From: Pseudomonas resinovorans NBRC 106553
Lineage (GTDB): Bacteria; Pseudomonadota; Gammaproteobacteria; Pseudomonadales; Pseudomonadaceae
Reading direction: 5' to 3'
Length of the DNA: 64,000 nucleotides
NCBI RefSeq assembly: GCF_000412695.1
Contig: NC_021499.1
Coordinates: 2,294,001-2,358,000, forward strand
The notes beneath the pieces are model-generated. The model did no database searches. It was not told where the DNA came from and saw nothing but the letters and a program-made list of their open reading frames with translations. The position numbers and the translations under genes are program-made. Within the stretch, counting starts at the first letter, position 1. The number at the start of each line of letters is the position of its first letter. Of this stretch, positions 41,261 to 51,057 are shown piece after piece.

Positions 41261-42655
41261 ATGGCTGTCTACAACTATGACGTAGTGGTGCTGGGTTCAG
41301 GCCCGGCGGGTGAGGGCGCGGCGATGAACGCCGCCAAGGCCGGACGCAAGGTGGCGGTGGTGGACAACCGCCCGCTGGTCGGCGGCAACTGCACCCACCT
41401 CGGCACCATCCCGTCCAAGGCCCTGCGCCACTCGGTACGGCAGATCATGCAGTACAACACCAACCCGCTGTTCCGCCAGATCGGCGAGCCGCGCTGGTTC
41501 TCCTTCCCCGACGTGCTGAAGAGCGCCGAGCGGGTCATCTCCAAGCAGGTGGCTTCGCGCACGGGCTTCTATGCGCGCAACCGCGTCGACGTGTTCTTCG
41601 GTACCGCCAGCTTCTCCGACGAACAGACCGTGGAAGTGGTCTGCGCCAGCGGTGTGGTGGAAAAACTGGTGGCCAAGCAGGTCATCGTCGCCACCGGCTC
41701 GCGCCCCTATCGCCCGTCGGACGTCGACTTCGGCCACCCGCGCATCTACGACAGCGACACCATCCTCAGCCTGACCCACACTCCGCGCCGCATCATCATC
41801 TACGGTGCCGGCGTGATCGGCTCCGAGTACGCCTCGATCTTCAGCGGCCTGGGCGTGCTGGTGGACCTGATCGACAACCGCGACCAACTGCTCAGCTTCC
41901 TCGACGACGAGATTTCCGACGCCCTCAGCTACCACCTGCGCAACAACAACGTGCTGATTCGCCACAACGAGGAGTACGAGCGTATCGAGGGCCTGGACAA
42001 CGGTGTGATCCTGCACCTGAAATCCGGCAAGAAGATCAAGGCGGACTGCCTGTTGTGGTGCAACGGTCGTACCGGCAACACCGACAAGCTGGGGCTGGAG
42101 AACATCGGCATCAAGGTCAACAGCCGTGGCCAGATCAATGTCGACCAGTACTACCGCACCGAGGTCAGCAACATCTTCGCCGCCGGTGACGTGATCGGCT
42201 GGCCGAGCCTGGCCAGCGCCGCCGCCGACCAGGGCCGTTCGGCCGCCGGCAGTGCGGTGGAGAACGACAGCTGGCGCTTCGTCGACGACGTGCCTACCGG
42301 CATCTACACCATTCCGGAGATCAGCTCCCTCGGCAAGACCGAGAAGGAACTGACCCAGGCGAAGATCCCCTACGAAGTGGGCAAGGCCTTCTTCAAGGGC
42401 ATGGCCCGCGCGCAGATTTCCCACGAGCCGGTGGGCATGCTGAAGATCCTCTTCCACCGCGAGACCCTGGAAATCCTCGGCGTGCATTGCTTCGGCTATC
42501 AGGCCTCGGAAATCGTCCACATCGGCCAGGCGATCATGAACCAGAAGGGCGAGGCGAACAGCATCAAGTACTTCATCAACACCACCTTCAACTACCCGAC
42601 CATGGCGGAAGCCTATCGGGTGGCGGCGTTCGACGGCCTCAACCGGCTTTTTTGA
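41261..42655 (+). CDS. sthA: Soluble pyridine nucleotide transhydrogenase SthA
   Basis: A 464-residue flavoprotein that passes hydride between NADPH and NAD+. FAD-binding [19 protein letters not shown] is at the start. The disulfide motif of related dihydrolipoamide dehydrogenases (CXXXXC) is reduced here to [15 protein letters not shown], with one cysteine only, which separates SthA from disulfide reductases. NAD-binding [19 protein letters not shown] and the dimer domain follow. ATG comes after TGAGGAGT. A terminator lies about 110 bp after it. Confidence 0.95.
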   Translation: MAVYNYDVVVLGSGPAGEGAAMNAAKAGRKVAVVDNRPLVGGNCTHLGTIPSKALRHSVRQIMQYNTNPLFRQIGEPRWFSFPDVLKSAERVISKQVASRTGFYARNRVDVFFGTASFSDEQTVEVVCASGVVEKLVAKQVIVATGSRPYRPSDVDFGHPRIYDSDTILSLTHTPRRIIIYGAGVIGSEYASIFSGLGVLVDLIDNRDQLLSFLDDEISDALSYHLRNNNVLIRHNEEYERIEGLDNGVILHLKSGKKIKADCLLWCNGRTGNTDKLGLENIGIKVNSRGQINVDQYYRTEVSNIFAAGDVIGWPSLASAAADQGRSAAGSAVENDSWRFVDDVPTGIYTIPEISSLGKTEKELTQAKIPYEVGKAFFKGMARAQISHEPVGMLKILFHRETLEILGVHCFGYQASEIVHIGQAIMNQKGEANSIKYFINTTFNYPTMAEAYRVAAFDGLNRLF

Positions 42656-42762
42656 GCGGCACCGGCCGGGCGCCTGAGCCGGCCGGCGAGGACCCTCTCG
42701 GTGATACGCGGCACTGGCGCTGGCCGAACCGGGAGAGCTTCTGATCAGGTGACGCCTTGAAT

Positions 42763-42793
42763 GAAAAAACCGGCCCTTGCGGCCGGTTTTTTC
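42763..42793 (+). terminator. Rho-independent terminator after sthA
   Basis: GAAAAAACCGGCC and GGCCGGTTTTTTC arms with a CTTGC loop; strong and able to work on both strands. Confidence 0.9.
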
Positions 42794-42877
42794 ATGGGGG
42801 ATCGGTAGGGTGGATGTCGCTTTTCACATACACCATCGGCGCCTGGCCAAACCTTGCAAGGTGGACCGATGAAGCCA

Positions 42878-42951
42878 CGTAGAATGGGTTGAGCTTGCGA
42901 TGCCCATCAGCCCTGTCCGCATGGGTATCGCTTCGCTCGACCCATCCTACG
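42878..42951. repeat. Extragenic palindrome, GTAGGATGGGT family, copy 3
   Basis: A 74-bp imperfect palindrome with outer arms CGTAGAATGGGTTGAGC and GCTCGACCCATCCTACG and inner arms GCGATGCCCAT and ATGGGTATCGC. It is the same family as 3441-3512 and keeps an intact CCCATCCTACG target for the IS110-family element. The rest of 42794-43058 has no gene. Confidence 0.88.
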
Positions 42952-42978
42952 AAGCCAGCTCGTGCCGAGGCTGAGCCG

Positions 42979-43041
42979 GTAGGATGGGTAGAGCCTGCGA
43001 ATCCCATCGATTGCCTCTCGGTAGCCCGGATGCAATCCGGG
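42979..43041. repeat. Chimeric half palindrome (GTAGGATGGGT half joined to a CCCGGATGCAATCCGGG unit)
   Basis: The left half GTAGGATGGGTAGAGCC...GAATCCCATCGAT matches the palindrome family but the right half is absent. Instead TCGGTAGCCCGGATGCAATCCGGGG follows, a different short palindrome frequent in pseudomonads (from memory). Confidence 0.7.
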
Positions 43042-43058
43042 GAATGGGGCGCAGGGTT

Positions 43059-43781
43059 TCAGCGCAGCCCGAGGGTCTTGGCGGCCACGCCGGGGAAGTC
43101 GGTGATGATGCTGTCCGCGCCGAAGTCGGCGAGGCGGCGCATCAGGGCCGGCTCGTTGACCGTCCATACCGACACGTGCAGCCCTTGCTTCTGCGCTCGC
43201 AGCAGGCGCTCCGGGGTGCACAGGGTCCAGTTCAGCGCGAGCATGTCGCAGCCGTGGTGCTTGGCCACCTTCAGCGGGTCCAGCCAGGCGTACTCCGCCA
43301 CCAGGCCACGGGACAGCTCGGGGGCCAGCCGGTTCAGCGCGCGCAGCACCTCGCGCGAGCTGGAGGTGACCGTCACCTTGTCCTTCAGCCCGAAGCGTTC
43401 GGTCAATGCCTGGATCGCCAGCACCGTACGCGCGGCGCGTGTCCGCGAGGCGCTCTTGACCTCCAGTTGCCAGTGCTCGAAGTCGCACTGCTCGAACAGG
43501 GTCGCCAGGCGCGGGATGGGGCAGGGCCTCAGCCAACCCGGGCCGCCCTTGCGCGCGTCGTAGGTCTCCAGTTCCTCGGCGTCGTGCTCTGCCACCTTGC
43601 CGCGGCGGCCGGTGGTGCGCTTCAGGCTGGGGTCGTGGATCACCATCAGCTCGCCGTCGCGGGAAAGGTGCAGGTCCAGCTCGCAATGCTTCACGCCGTG
43701 TGACAGGCAGTGCTGGAAGCTGGCCAGGGTATTTTCCGGGCTTTCGCCCTTGGCGCCTCGATGGCCGTAGATCAGGGTCAC
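43059..43781 (-). CDS. glpQ: Glycerophosphodiester phosphodiesterase
   Basis: A 240-residue TIM-barrel GDPD that hydrolyses glycerophosphodiesters to glycerol 3-phosphate and an alcohol. The catalytic histidine and metal residues are in YGHRGAKGESPENTLASF and ELDLHLSRDGELMVIHDP. No signal peptide is seen, so it is probably cytoplasmic (UgpQ type). It lies 2 bp after the stop of 43784-44074 and may be co-transcribed. Confidence 0.9.
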   Translation of the reverse strand: MTLIYGHRGAKGESPENTLASFQHCLSHGVKHCELDLHLSRDGELMVIHDPSLKRTTGRRGKVAEHDAEELETYDARKGGPGWLRPCPIPRLATLFEQCDFEHWQLEVKSASRTRAARTVLAIQALTERFGLKDKVTVTSSSREVLRALNRLAPELSRGLVAEYAWLDPLKVAKHHGCDMLALNWTLCTPERLLRAQKQGLHVSVWTVNEPALMRRLADFGADSIITDFPGVAAKTLGLR

Positions 43782-43783
43782 GT

Positions 43784-44074
43784 TTAATCCCTTGGTGCTC
43801 TGGGTTGATGGTGGCGGACGCTGTCGATCACGCGGCCGCTTTCGAAGTAGACCGAGAACTCACGGTAGTCCCAACGGCTGATGGGGGGTTGGCCCACCGC
43901 CGGGTGCTCCTGGTCCGGCAGGCCGAAGCGCTCCAGCACCGCGCGCTGGCTATCGCCGCGGGCGGGCAGCACGAGGCCGAGATCGCCCTGGTCGCCGACC
44001 GGGATCTCGATGGTTTCGGCAGCCACGGGCAGCGCGAGGAGCAAGCAGGTCAGCAACAGGCCGGGGCGCGTCAT
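43784..44074 (-). CDS. Small secreted conserved protein, unknown function
   Basis: A 96-residue protein with signal peptide MTRPGLLLTCLLLALPVAA (cleavage near AETIEI). The mature part reads like a small outer-membrane assembly (SmpA/BamE-like) fold: ...RAVLERFGLPDQEHPAVGQPPISRWDYREFSVYFESGRVIDSV. That resemblance is weak and is inference. It lies between the PilZ gene and glpQ on the same strand. Confidence 0.8.
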   Translation of the reverse strand: MTRPGLLLTCLLLALPVAAETIEIPVGDQGDLGLVLPARGDSQRAVLERFGLPDQEHPAVGQPPISRWDYREFSVYFESGRVIDSVRHHQPRAPRD

Positions 44075-44083
44075 GCAGGGGTC

Positions 44084-44668
44084 TCAGCTGGAAGGGGAGG
44101 AGCGTTCACGGGCCTGGCGTCTCTGCTGGGCCTGCTTCTGCAGTATGTGTCGGGCCAGGAGTTGGCGCTGGGCATCGGTCAGGGCGTCGAACTCGGTACC
44201 GATATCGAACTGGCCGTCCTCGCGCGGCTGATTGTGGATCACCAGCGCGCTCAGCAGCAGGCCGAGGGCCTGGGGCATGAGCACCATGCGGATCGCCAGA
44301 CGGGTGCCGGGCTCGATGGGCTGGCCGCTGGTGAAGCCCAGGCCGCCTTCGGACAGGGTGACCTGGCGCGCCGGACCTATGTCCCGCAACAGGCTCCTGG
44401 CCAGGGCCTGGCCGAGGAGGTCGATGCGCTTGTTGATCACCTTCAGGTAGCTGGCCAGGGTGCGGTCGCGCTCATGGATATGCCGCAGCAAGTGCTGGGA
44501 TTCGAAGTCCATGAGGTGCAGCTCGCTGAGCAGGTCGAAGAGCTCGGAAGCGCCGCCAGAGCTGCTTCCATCAGCTGTTTCGCCCTGTTTCAGCGGCTGA
44601 AATTCGAGTGCGATCGTATCTTCGATACGGTAGTATTCGCGGCGGTCATCCGCGTCTCGTGTCGACAT
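44084..44668 (-). CDS. PilZ domain-containing protein
   Basis: A 194-residue protein. An N-terminal RxxxR is in RREYYRIEDTIALEF, and LSEGGLGF corresponds to the D/N-x-S-x-x-G element, both of the c-di-GMP-binding PilZ fold, although the serine-to-glycine spacing is that of the variant type. A helical segment at about 40-95 separates the two. Binding to c-di-GMP is likely but not certain. Start ATG at 44668 is chosen because the longer reading is antisense to lolC. It is divergent from lolC. Confidence 0.87.
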   Translation of the reverse strand: MSTRDADDRREYYRIEDTIALEFQPLKQGETADGSSSGGASELFDLLSELHLMDFESQHLLRHIHERDRTLASYLKVINKRIDLLGQALARSLLRDIGPARQVTLSEGGLGFTSGQPIEPGTRLAIRMVLMPQALGLLLSALVIHNQPREDGQFDIGTEFDALTDAQRQLLARHILQKQAQQRRQARERSSPSS

Positions 44669-44836
44669 GGCGAACCCATGGCAGCGGTGGTGGTCGAAGA
44701 GCAGTTGCGTTGCTTGCATGTCCGTTTGCGCCGCCTCGGGGCACCGCGGCAGGGCACCAACGGATTTGAGTGTAAACGCTGCCTGCCAAGCCCCGCCACA
44801 AGGACGTCCCTTCTTTCGCCAGCGAACTCCATTTCC

Positions 44837-46087
44837 ATGTTCAGACCGCTGTCCCTGTACATAGGCGCCCGCTATACCCGCGCCAAGCGCCGCAACTATT
44901 TCGTCTCGTTCATTTCCCTGACTTCCATGATCGGCCTGGCCCTCGGTGTGCTGGTGATGATCCTGGTGCTGTCGGTAATGAACGGCTTCGACTACGAGAT
45001 GCGCACCCGCGTGCTGGGCATGGTGCCCCACGCCACGGTGGAGTCCGCCGTGCCGATCAACGACTGGCGCAAGCTGGCCGAAGGCGTGGCCCGCCATTCC
45101 GAAGTCAAGGCCGTGGCGCCCTACACCCAGGTGCAGGGGCTGCTGACCGCCGGCGGCAAGGTGCAGAAGGCGCTGGTCAATGCCGTCGATCCCGAGGAAG
45201 AGTCCAAGGTCTCCATCATCGGCGACTTCTTCCGCGAGGGCAGCCTGGCGGCGCTCAAGCCTGGCGAGTTCGGCATCGTCATCGGCGACCGGGCCGCCAG
45301 CAAGCTCGGCGTGGGCATGGGTGACAAGGTCACCTTCGTGCTGCCGGAAGTGGCGGTTACCCCGGCCGGCGTGTTCCCGCGCATGAAGCGCTTCACCGTG
45401 GTCGGCATCTTCCACGTGGGCGCCGGTGAGCTGGATGGTTTCCTGGCCATCGCCAACCTGTCCGACGTGGCGCGCCTGAAACGCTGGCAGCCGGATCAGG
45501 TGCAGGGCCTGCGCCTGAAGCTCGACGACCTGTTCCAGGCGCCCCGGGTGGCCTGGCAGATCGCCGGCGAGCTGAAGGGCGAGGACTTTTATGCCCGCGA
45601 CTGGACCCGTACCCACGGCAATCTCTACCAGGCGATCAAGATGGAAAAAGCCATGATCGGCCTGCTCCTGCTGCTGATCGTGGCGGTGGCCGCCTTCAAC
45701 ATCATCTCCACCCTGGTGATGGTGGTGACCGACAAGCGCGGCGACATCGCCATCCTCCGTACCCTGGGAGCGACCCCCAGGCAGATCATGGGCATCTTCA
45801 TGGTCCAGGGCACGGTGATCGGCGTGGTCGGCACCTTCATCGGCGGCGTGCTGGGCATACTCGCCGCGCTCAACGTCAGCAGCGCCATCGCCCTGCTGGA
45901 GCGGTTGCTGGGGCACAAGTTCCTCAGCGCCGAGGTGTACTTCATCGATTACCTGCCATCCCAGCTGATGGCCGAGGACGTGGTGCTGGTCTGTTCCGCC
46001 GCGCTGGTCCTGAGCTTCCTCGCCACCCTTTATCCCGCCTGGCGTGCCGCGCGCACCCAGCCAGCAGAGGCTTTGCGCTATGAGTAA
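44837..46087 (+). CDS. lolC: Lipoprotein-releasing ABC permease (LolC/LolE family, first copy)
   Basis: A 416-residue membrane protein with four helices: [20 protein letters not shown] at the start, a first helix, a large periplasmic MacB-like domain (about 50-265), then three C-terminal helices ([18 protein letters not shown]). The LolCDE complex releases lipoproteins from the inner membrane to LolA. Its last codons overlap lolD. Order LolC before LolE is by analogy with E. coli; the two permeases cannot be told apart with certainty. Confidence 0.92.
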   Translation: MFRPLSLYIGARYTRAKRRNYFVSFISLTSMIGLALGVLVMILVLSVMNGFDYEMRTRVLGMVPHATVESAVPINDWRKLAEGVARHSEVKAVAPYTQVQGLLTAGGKVQKALVNAVDPEEESKVSIIGDFFREGSLAALKPGEFGIVIGDRAASKLGVGMGDKVTFVLPEVAVTPAGVFPRMKRFTVVGIFHVGAGELDGFLAIANLSDVARLKRWQPDQVQGLRLKLDDLFQAPRVAWQIAGELKGEDFYARDWTRTHGNLYQAIKMEKAMIGLLLLLIVAVAAFNIISTLVMVVTDKRGDIAILRTLGATPRQIMGIFMVQGTVIGVVGTFIGGVLGILAALNVSSAIALLERLLGHKFLSAEVYFIDYLPSQLMAEDVVLVCSAALVLSFLATLYPAWRAARTQPAEALRYE

Positions 46088-46763
46088 CAAGGCAGTCCTG
46101 AGTTGCCGCAACCTGGGCAAGAGCTACGAGGAGGGCCCGCAATCGGTCGAAGTGCTGTCCGGCGTCGAGCTGGAACTGCATCCGGGCGAGCGGGTGGCGA
46201 TCGTGGGCAGCTCCGGCTCCGGCAAGAGCACCCTGCTGAACATGCTGGGCGGGCTGGATACGCCGAGCAAGGGCAGCGTCTGGCTGGCCGGCGAAGAGCT
46301 GTCCGCCCTGAGCGAGACCGCCCGTGGCCTGCTGCGCAACCGCGCCCTGGGCTTCGTCTACCAGTTCCACCACCTGCTGCCGGAGTTCACCGCCCTGGAG
46401 AACGTCTGCATGCCGCTGCTGATCGGCCGCACCACCATCGCCGAGGCGCGCCAGCGCTCCACCGCGCTGCTGGAGCGGGTCGGCCTGGGCCATCGCCTGT
46501 CGCACAAGCCGGCGGAGCTCTCCGGCGGCGAGCGCCAGCGCGTGGCCATTGCCCGTGCCTTGGTCAACAACCCGGCACTGGTGCTGCTCGACGAGCCCAC
46601 CGGCAACCTCGACCAGCACACCGCCCATGGCATCCAGGAGCTGATGCTCGAACTGAGCGGTTCCCTGCGCACCGCCTTCCTTGTGGTGACCCATGACCTG
46701 CAGCTGGCCCGCCAGATGGACCGGGTGCTGCGCCTGGAAGAAGGCCGACTGGTGGCTGCCTGA
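46080..46763 (+). CDS. lolD: Lipoprotein-releasing ABC ATPase LolD
   Basis: A 227-residue ABC ATPase: Walker [13 protein letters not shown], signature [16 protein letters not shown], Walker [13 protein letters not shown]. The LolD-specific Q-loop is [14 protein letters not shown] (Q in [11 protein letters not shown]). It starts 8 bp inside the end of lolC and its stop lies 1 bp before the lolE start, so it is in a tight operon. Confidence 0.96.
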   Translation: MSNKAVLSCRNLGKSYEEGPQSVEVLSGVELELHPGERVAIVGSSGSGKSTLLNMLGGLDTPSKGSVWLAGEELSALSETARGLLRNRALGFVYQFHHLLPEFTALENVCMPLLIGRTTIAEARQRSTALLERVGLGHRLSHKPAELSGGERQRVAIARALVNNPALVLLDEPTGNLDQHTAHGIQELMLELSGSLRTAFLVVTHDLQLARQMDRVLRLEEGRLVAA

Positions 46764-46764
46764 G

Positions 46765-48009
46765 ATGTTCAGACCTCTCCCGATCTTCATCGGTGCGCGC
46801 TATACCCGCGCCAAGCGCCGTAACCACTTCATCTCGTTCATTTCCCTGACCTCGATGATCGGCCTCGCCCTCGGCGTGCTGGCCATGATCGTGGTGCTCT
46901 CGGTGATGAACGGTTTCCAGAAGGAAATGCGCTCGCGCATCCTCGGCATGGTGTCCCATGCGACGCTGAGCGCCGAGCAGCCCCTGGACGACTGGCGGCG
47001 GGTGGCCGATGTCGCCCTGAAGCATCCGCAGGTGGTGGGCGCGGTGCCCTTCGCCGAGCTGGAGGGCATGCTCTCCTTCAAGGGCATGATGCAGCCGGTG
47101 CAGATCAACGGCATCGACCCCAATGAGGAGACCAAGGTCTCCATCATCGGCCAGCACATGGTCCAGGGCGCCCTGAACTCCCTGCAGCCAGGTGAGTCGG
47201 GCATCGTTATCGGCGAGATCACCGCGCGGCGCTTCCGCCTCAACGTCGGCGACAAGCTGACCCTGATCGTGCCCGAGGTGAGTAGCGCGCCGGGTGGCAT
47301 CACGCCGCGCATGCAGCGCTTCAGCGTGGTGGGGGTATTCAAGGTCGGTGCCGAGCTGGACAACTCGCTCGCGCTGGTCAATATCGCCGACGCCTCGGCG
47401 ATCCAACGCTTGCCGGAGGGCCATGTGCAAAGCGTGCGCATCGCCCTGAAAGACCTGTTCCTGGCGCCGGAGGTGTCCAAGCAGATTGTCGCCGAGCTGG
47501 GCCAGGGCTACCGCGCCGATGACTGGACCCATACCCAGGGCAGCCTGTTCAGCGCCATGAAGATGGAGAAGACCATGATCGGCCTGCTCCTGCTGCTGAT
47601 CGTCGCCGTGGCCGCCTTCAATATCATCGCCACCCTGATCATGGTGGTCGCCGACAAGCGCGCGGATATCGCAATCCTTCGCACCCTGGGCGCCACGCCC
47701 CGGCAGATCATGGCGGTGTTCATGGTCCAAGGCAGCGTGATTGGCGTGATCGGTACCTTGATCGGTACCGTGCTGGGGGTCATCAGCGCCCTCAACGTCA
47801 GCACCTGGATCGCCGCGCTCGAGCGTATCAGCGGCCGGCAGATCTTCAGCTCCGACGTCTACTTCGTCAGCTACCTGCCATCCGAACTGCAACTGGGCGA
47901 CGTACTGCTGATCTGCGGTGCTGCCCTGGTGCTGAGCTTCCTGGCCACCCTCTACCCGGCCTGGCGCGCAGCCCAGACCCATCCGGCCGAGGCCTTGCGG
48001 TACGAATAA
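46765..48009 (+). CDS. lolE: Lipoprotein-releasing ABC permease (LolC/LolE family, second copy)
   Basis: A 414-residue paralogue of the product of 44837, opening [20 protein letters not shown] and sharing the final helix segment [20 protein letters not shown]. Together with LolD and the first permease it builds LolC-D2-E. The ATG starts 1 bp after the lolD stop. A terminator follows at 48029. Confidence 0.92.
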   Translation: MFRPLPIFIGARYTRAKRRNHFISFISLTSMIGLALGVLAMIVVLSVMNGFQKEMRSRILGMVSHATLSAEQPLDDWRRVADVALKHPQVVGAVPFAELEGMLSFKGMMQPVQINGIDPNEETKVSIIGQHMVQGALNSLQPGESGIVIGEITARRFRLNVGDKLTLIVPEVSSAPGGITPRMQRFSVVGVFKVGAELDNSLALVNIADASAIQRLPEGHVQSVRIALKDLFLAPEVSKQIVAELGQGYRADDWTHTQGSLFSAMKMEKTMIGLLLLLIVAVAAFNIIATLIMVVADKRADIAILRTLGATPRQIMAVFMVQGSVIGVIGTLIGTVLGVISALNVSTWIAALERISGRQIFSSDVYFVSYLPSELQLGDVLLICGAALVLSFLATLYPAWRAAQTHPAEALRYE

Positions 48010-48028
48010 GGCAACAGGCAGGAAAAGA

Positions 48029-48056
48029 AAACGCCGCATCTAATGCGGCGTTTTTT
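48029..48056 (+). terminator. Rho-independent terminator after lolCDE
   Basis: AACGCCGCAT and ATGCGGCGTT arms with a T run, 20 bp past lolE; it also lies just past the DUF2062 stop on the other strand and can serve both. Confidence 0.9.
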
Positions 48057-48060
48057 CGTT

Positions 48061-48588
48061 TCAGCGGCTGGTTTCTCGCCGGGCTTTCTGGCGCTTGCGC
48101 CAGCTATGGCCCACCCACCAGCGCCAATAAAGCATGGTCAGCATGTAGCCCAGGGCGCCCACCAGCACGCCGCAGACCAGAGAGCCTAGGAGGAACGGCT
48201 GCCACAGGGTGGAAAGTTCCTGCGTGATCCACTCAAAGGTCAGTTCGTCGGGCAGCGCGCGCGGAGCGATCTGCATGATCCAGGCACCCATCTTGTAGGT
48301 GCAGTAGAAGACCGGCGGCATGGTGATGGGGTTGGTGAGCCAGACCAGGCCCACCGAAATCGGCAGGTTCGCGCGCACCATGATGGCGAGGGCGGCGGCC
48401 AGCAGCATCTGCATGGGAATGGGCACGAAGGCGGCGAAAAGGCCCATGGCCATGGCGCGGGAAACCGAATGACGATTGAGGTGCCAGAGGTTCGGGTCAT
48501 GGATCAGGGCGCCGAGAAATCGCAGCGACTTGTGTTCCCGGATAGTGTCCGGATTCGGCATGTAGCGTTTGAAGATACGACGCGGCAT
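48061..48588 (-). CDS. DUF2062 domain-containing membrane protein
   Basis: A 175-residue protein with three or four hydrophobic helices (AMAMGLFAAFVPIPMQMLLAAALAIM; GLVWLTNPITMPPVFY; LLGSLVCGVLVGALGYMLTMLYWRW), a basic tail and the typical DUF2062 segments FIPIPMQ-like and NPITMPP. The function is unknown. Start ATG at 48586-48588 is preferred to the ATG at 48627 because it follows AGAGACC and begins the family N-terminus MPRRIFKRY. Convergent with lolE. Confidence 0.88.
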   Translation of the reverse strand: MPRRIFKRYMPNPDTIREHKSLRFLGALIHDPNLWHLNRHSVSRAMAMGLFAAFVPIPMQMLLAAALAIMVRANLPISVGLVWLTNPITMPPVFYCTYKMGAWIMQIAPRALPDELTFEWITQELSTLWQPFLLGSLVCGVLVGALGYMLTMLYWRWWVGHSWRKRQKARRETSR

Positions 48589-48753
48589 GGGCGGTCTCTG
48601 GCGACGGAAGCGCCGGGTATTATGCACACACGGAAATTACATCGCCGGGTCACTTTGTGTCGGCAAATTTAAAGGGAAGTGTGGCGGCCGGATCGACCTG
48701 CGCAAGGTGGTCCGACGCATTGCACGCATCCCGTCCCAGGGAAGGGAGATCGG

Positions 48754-50985
48754 ATGCCCATGCTCTCGGGCCTGGCCGCACTCGCCGCCGGGCTGCTCAT
48801 GCTGCGCTGGATGCCCGGCTTGCCACCGCTCTGGTGGCTCTACCTGCAACTCGTTCTCGGCTTATTGCTGCTGGGCTCCCGCGCCTGGCGCCTGGGGCTC
48901 TTCGCGCTCGGTCTCGGCTGGGCGTGCCTGAGTGCCCAGTGGGCCCTGGATGATCGGCTGGCGCCCGGGCTCGACGGTCAGGTGCGCTGGTTGGAGGGGA
49001 GGGTGGTGGGTTTGCCCGCCAGCGCCGAGGGCGTGGTGCGCTTCGAGCTGGAGGATATCCACGCCGATCGGGCGCACCTGCCCGGGCGCTTGCGCCTGTC
49101 GTGGCACCAGGGGCCACCTGTGCTGGCCGGGGAGCGCTGGCGCCTGGCGGTAAGCCTCAAGCGGCCGCGCGGCCTGGTGAATCCGGCGACCTTCGACTAC
49201 GAGGCCTGGTTGCTGGCCCGGCGCATCGGCGCCACCGGCTCGGTGAAAGCAGGCGAGCGCCTGCAGGCGGCGGAGGGCCCCGTTGCCTGGCGTGAAGCCC
49301 TGCGCCAGCGTCTGCTGGCGGTGGATGCGCAGGGTCGCGCCGGCGGACTCGCCGCGCTGGTGCTGGGAGATGGTTCCGGCCTCCGGGACGCGGACTGGCA
49401 ATTGTTGCGGGATACCGGCACCACCCACCTGATGGTGATTTCCGGCCAGCACATCACACTGTTCGCCGGCGTCCTCTATGGGCTGGTGGCGCTGCTGGCG
49501 CGTTTCGGTCTTTGGCCGAGGCGCCTGCCCTGGTTGCCCTGGGCCTGCACCCTGGCCTTCGCCGGCGGGCTCGGCTATGGCCTGTTGGCCGGCTTTGAAG
49601 TGCCGGTGCAACGGGCCTGCGTGATGTTGGCCGTGGTCCTGCTCTGGCGCGTGCGCTTTCGTCACCTCGGGGTCCTGACCCCCTTGCTGGCCGCTCTCTG
49701 CGTGGTACTGCTGGCCGAACCCCTGGTGGTGTTGCAGCCGGGTTTCTGGTTGTCCTTCGGCGCGGTGGCGCTGCTGGTGCTGGCCTTCGCCGGACGCCTC
49801 GGGGCCTGGCCCTGGTGGCTGACCTGGTGGCGTGCCCAGTGGGTGATGGGGCTGGGCCTGGCGCCCCTGTTGATGGCGCTGGCCCTGCCCATCAGTTTCA
49901 GCGGCCCGCTGGCCAACCTGCTGGCGGTGCCCTGGATCAGCCTGCTGGTACTGCCCCTGGCATTGCTGGGAACCCTGTTGCTGGGCGTGCCATTGCTCGG
50001 CGAGGCGCTGCTCTGGCTGGCCGGCGGTGCGCTGGAGCTGCTGTTCCTGGTGCTGGCCTGGATCGCCCTGCAGCTACCAGCCTGGATACCAGCGCAGATC
50101 CCCTTCTGGGCCTGGGGGCTGGGCGCGCTTGGTGCGCTGCTGTTGATCGCGCCGGCCGGCCTGCCCGTGCGCGCGCTTGGCCTGGCGCTGCTGCTGCCGA
50201 TGCTGTTTCCGCCCCTGGACCGTCCGGCCCACGGTGAAGCCGAGGTACGGGTGCTGGACGTGGGGCAGGGGCTCTCGGTGCTGGTGCGAACTCGCGAGCA
50301 TGCGCTGCTCTACGATGCCGGTCTGCGCCGGGGCGACTTCGATCTCGGCGAGCGGGTGGTGGTGCCGACCCTGCGTGGCCTCGGGGTGAGCCGGCTGGAC
50401 CTGATGCTGATCAGCCATGGCGACGCCGACCATGCCGGTGGCGCCATGGCCGTGGGGCGAGGGCTGGCGGTGAAGCGGGTGCTCAGCGGCGAGCCGGAGC
50501 GCCTGCCGGTCGTGCTGGGCGCCGAGCGCTGTTCGGCGGGGGAGGCCTGGCGTTGGGATGGGGTGGACTTCCGGATCTGGCAGCCGCCGCCGGGCGGCGA
50601 CAGCAACGACAGTTCCTGCGTCCTGGCGGTCCAGGCCGGCGGCGAGCGGCTGTTGCTCGCCGGCGATCTCAGCGCCCGTGGCGAGGCGGCCTGGATCGCC
50701 AGCGGCCAGCCCCTGGCGGCACGCTGGCTTGTGGCCGGCCACCATGGCAGCCGGACATCCTCCAGCAGCTTCTTCCTGCGTGCCGTGGCACCGGAGAAGG
50801 TGTTGATCTCCCGAGGCCACTTGAACGCCTACGGTCATCCGCATCCGTTGGTCGTCTCGCGCATAGAGGCTTTGCCAGCTGGGCTCCATGACACGGCGGT
50901 GGAGGGGCAGTTGCTGCTGCAGCTGGGGCGCGGAGGCGAGCCTGAGTCCGAGCGGGAAAAGTCTGTGTTCTGGAGGGAAAAATGA
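48754..50985 (+). CDS. comEC: DNA internalization-related competence protein ComEC/Rec2
   Basis: A 743-residue inner-membrane protein with an N-terminal helix set, an OB-fold-like segment, the Competence membrane domain (LMVISGQHITLFAGVLYGL and later helices), and a C-terminal metallo-beta-lactamase domain (VLDVGQGLSVLV, ISHGDADHAGG, VAGHHGSRTSSS). In transformable species it forms the channel for single-stranded DNA. The HGDADH motif keeps the metal residues of the domain. Start follows GAAGGGAG. Presence does not by itself show competence. Confidence 0.93.
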   Translation: MPMLSGLAALAAGLLMLRWMPGLPPLWWLYLQLVLGLLLLGSRAWRLGLFALGLGWACLSAQWALDDRLAPGLDGQVRWLEGRVVGLPASAEGVVRFELEDIHADRAHLPGRLRLSWHQGPPVLAGERWRLAVSLKRPRGLVNPATFDYEAWLLARRIGATGSVKAGERLQAAEGPVAWREALRQRLLAVDAQGRAGGLAALVLGDGSGLRDADWQLLRDTGTTHLMVISGQHITLFAGVLYGLVALLARFGLWPRRLPWLPWACTLAFAGGLGYGLLAGFEVPVQRACVMLAVVLLWRVRFRHLGVLTPLLAALCVVLLAEPLVVLQPGFWLSFGAVALLVLAFAGRLGAWPWWLTWWRAQWVMGLGLAPLLMALALPISFSGPLANLLAVPWISLLVLPLALLGTLLLGVPLLGEALLWLAGGALELLFLVLAWIALQLPAWIPAQIPFWAWGLGALGALLLIAPAGLPVRALGLALLLPMLFPPLDRPAHGEAEVRVLDVGQGLSVLVRTREHALLYDAGLRRGDFDLGERVVVPTLRGLGVSRLDLMLISHGDADHAGGAMAVGRGLAVKRVLSGEPERLPVVLGAERCSAGEAWRWDGVDFRIWQPPPGGDSNDSSCVLAVQAGGERLLLAGDLSARGEAAWIASGQPLAARWLVAGHHGSRTSSSSFFLRAVAPEKVLISRGHLNAYGHPHPLVVSRIEALPAGLHDTAVEGQLLLQLGRGGEPESEREKSVFWREK

Positions 50986-51057
50986 GAACGGGGGCGGTCG
51001 GCGAGGGCCTGACCCTATGCTAGAGTGGCGCCACTTTTCCGAAGGGGATTTCCTACC

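Noticed and set aside
44084..46120. PilZ protein extended to 678 residues
   Set aside because: The extension is antisense to lolC; the PilZ domain protein starts naturally at MSTRDADDRREYY (44668).
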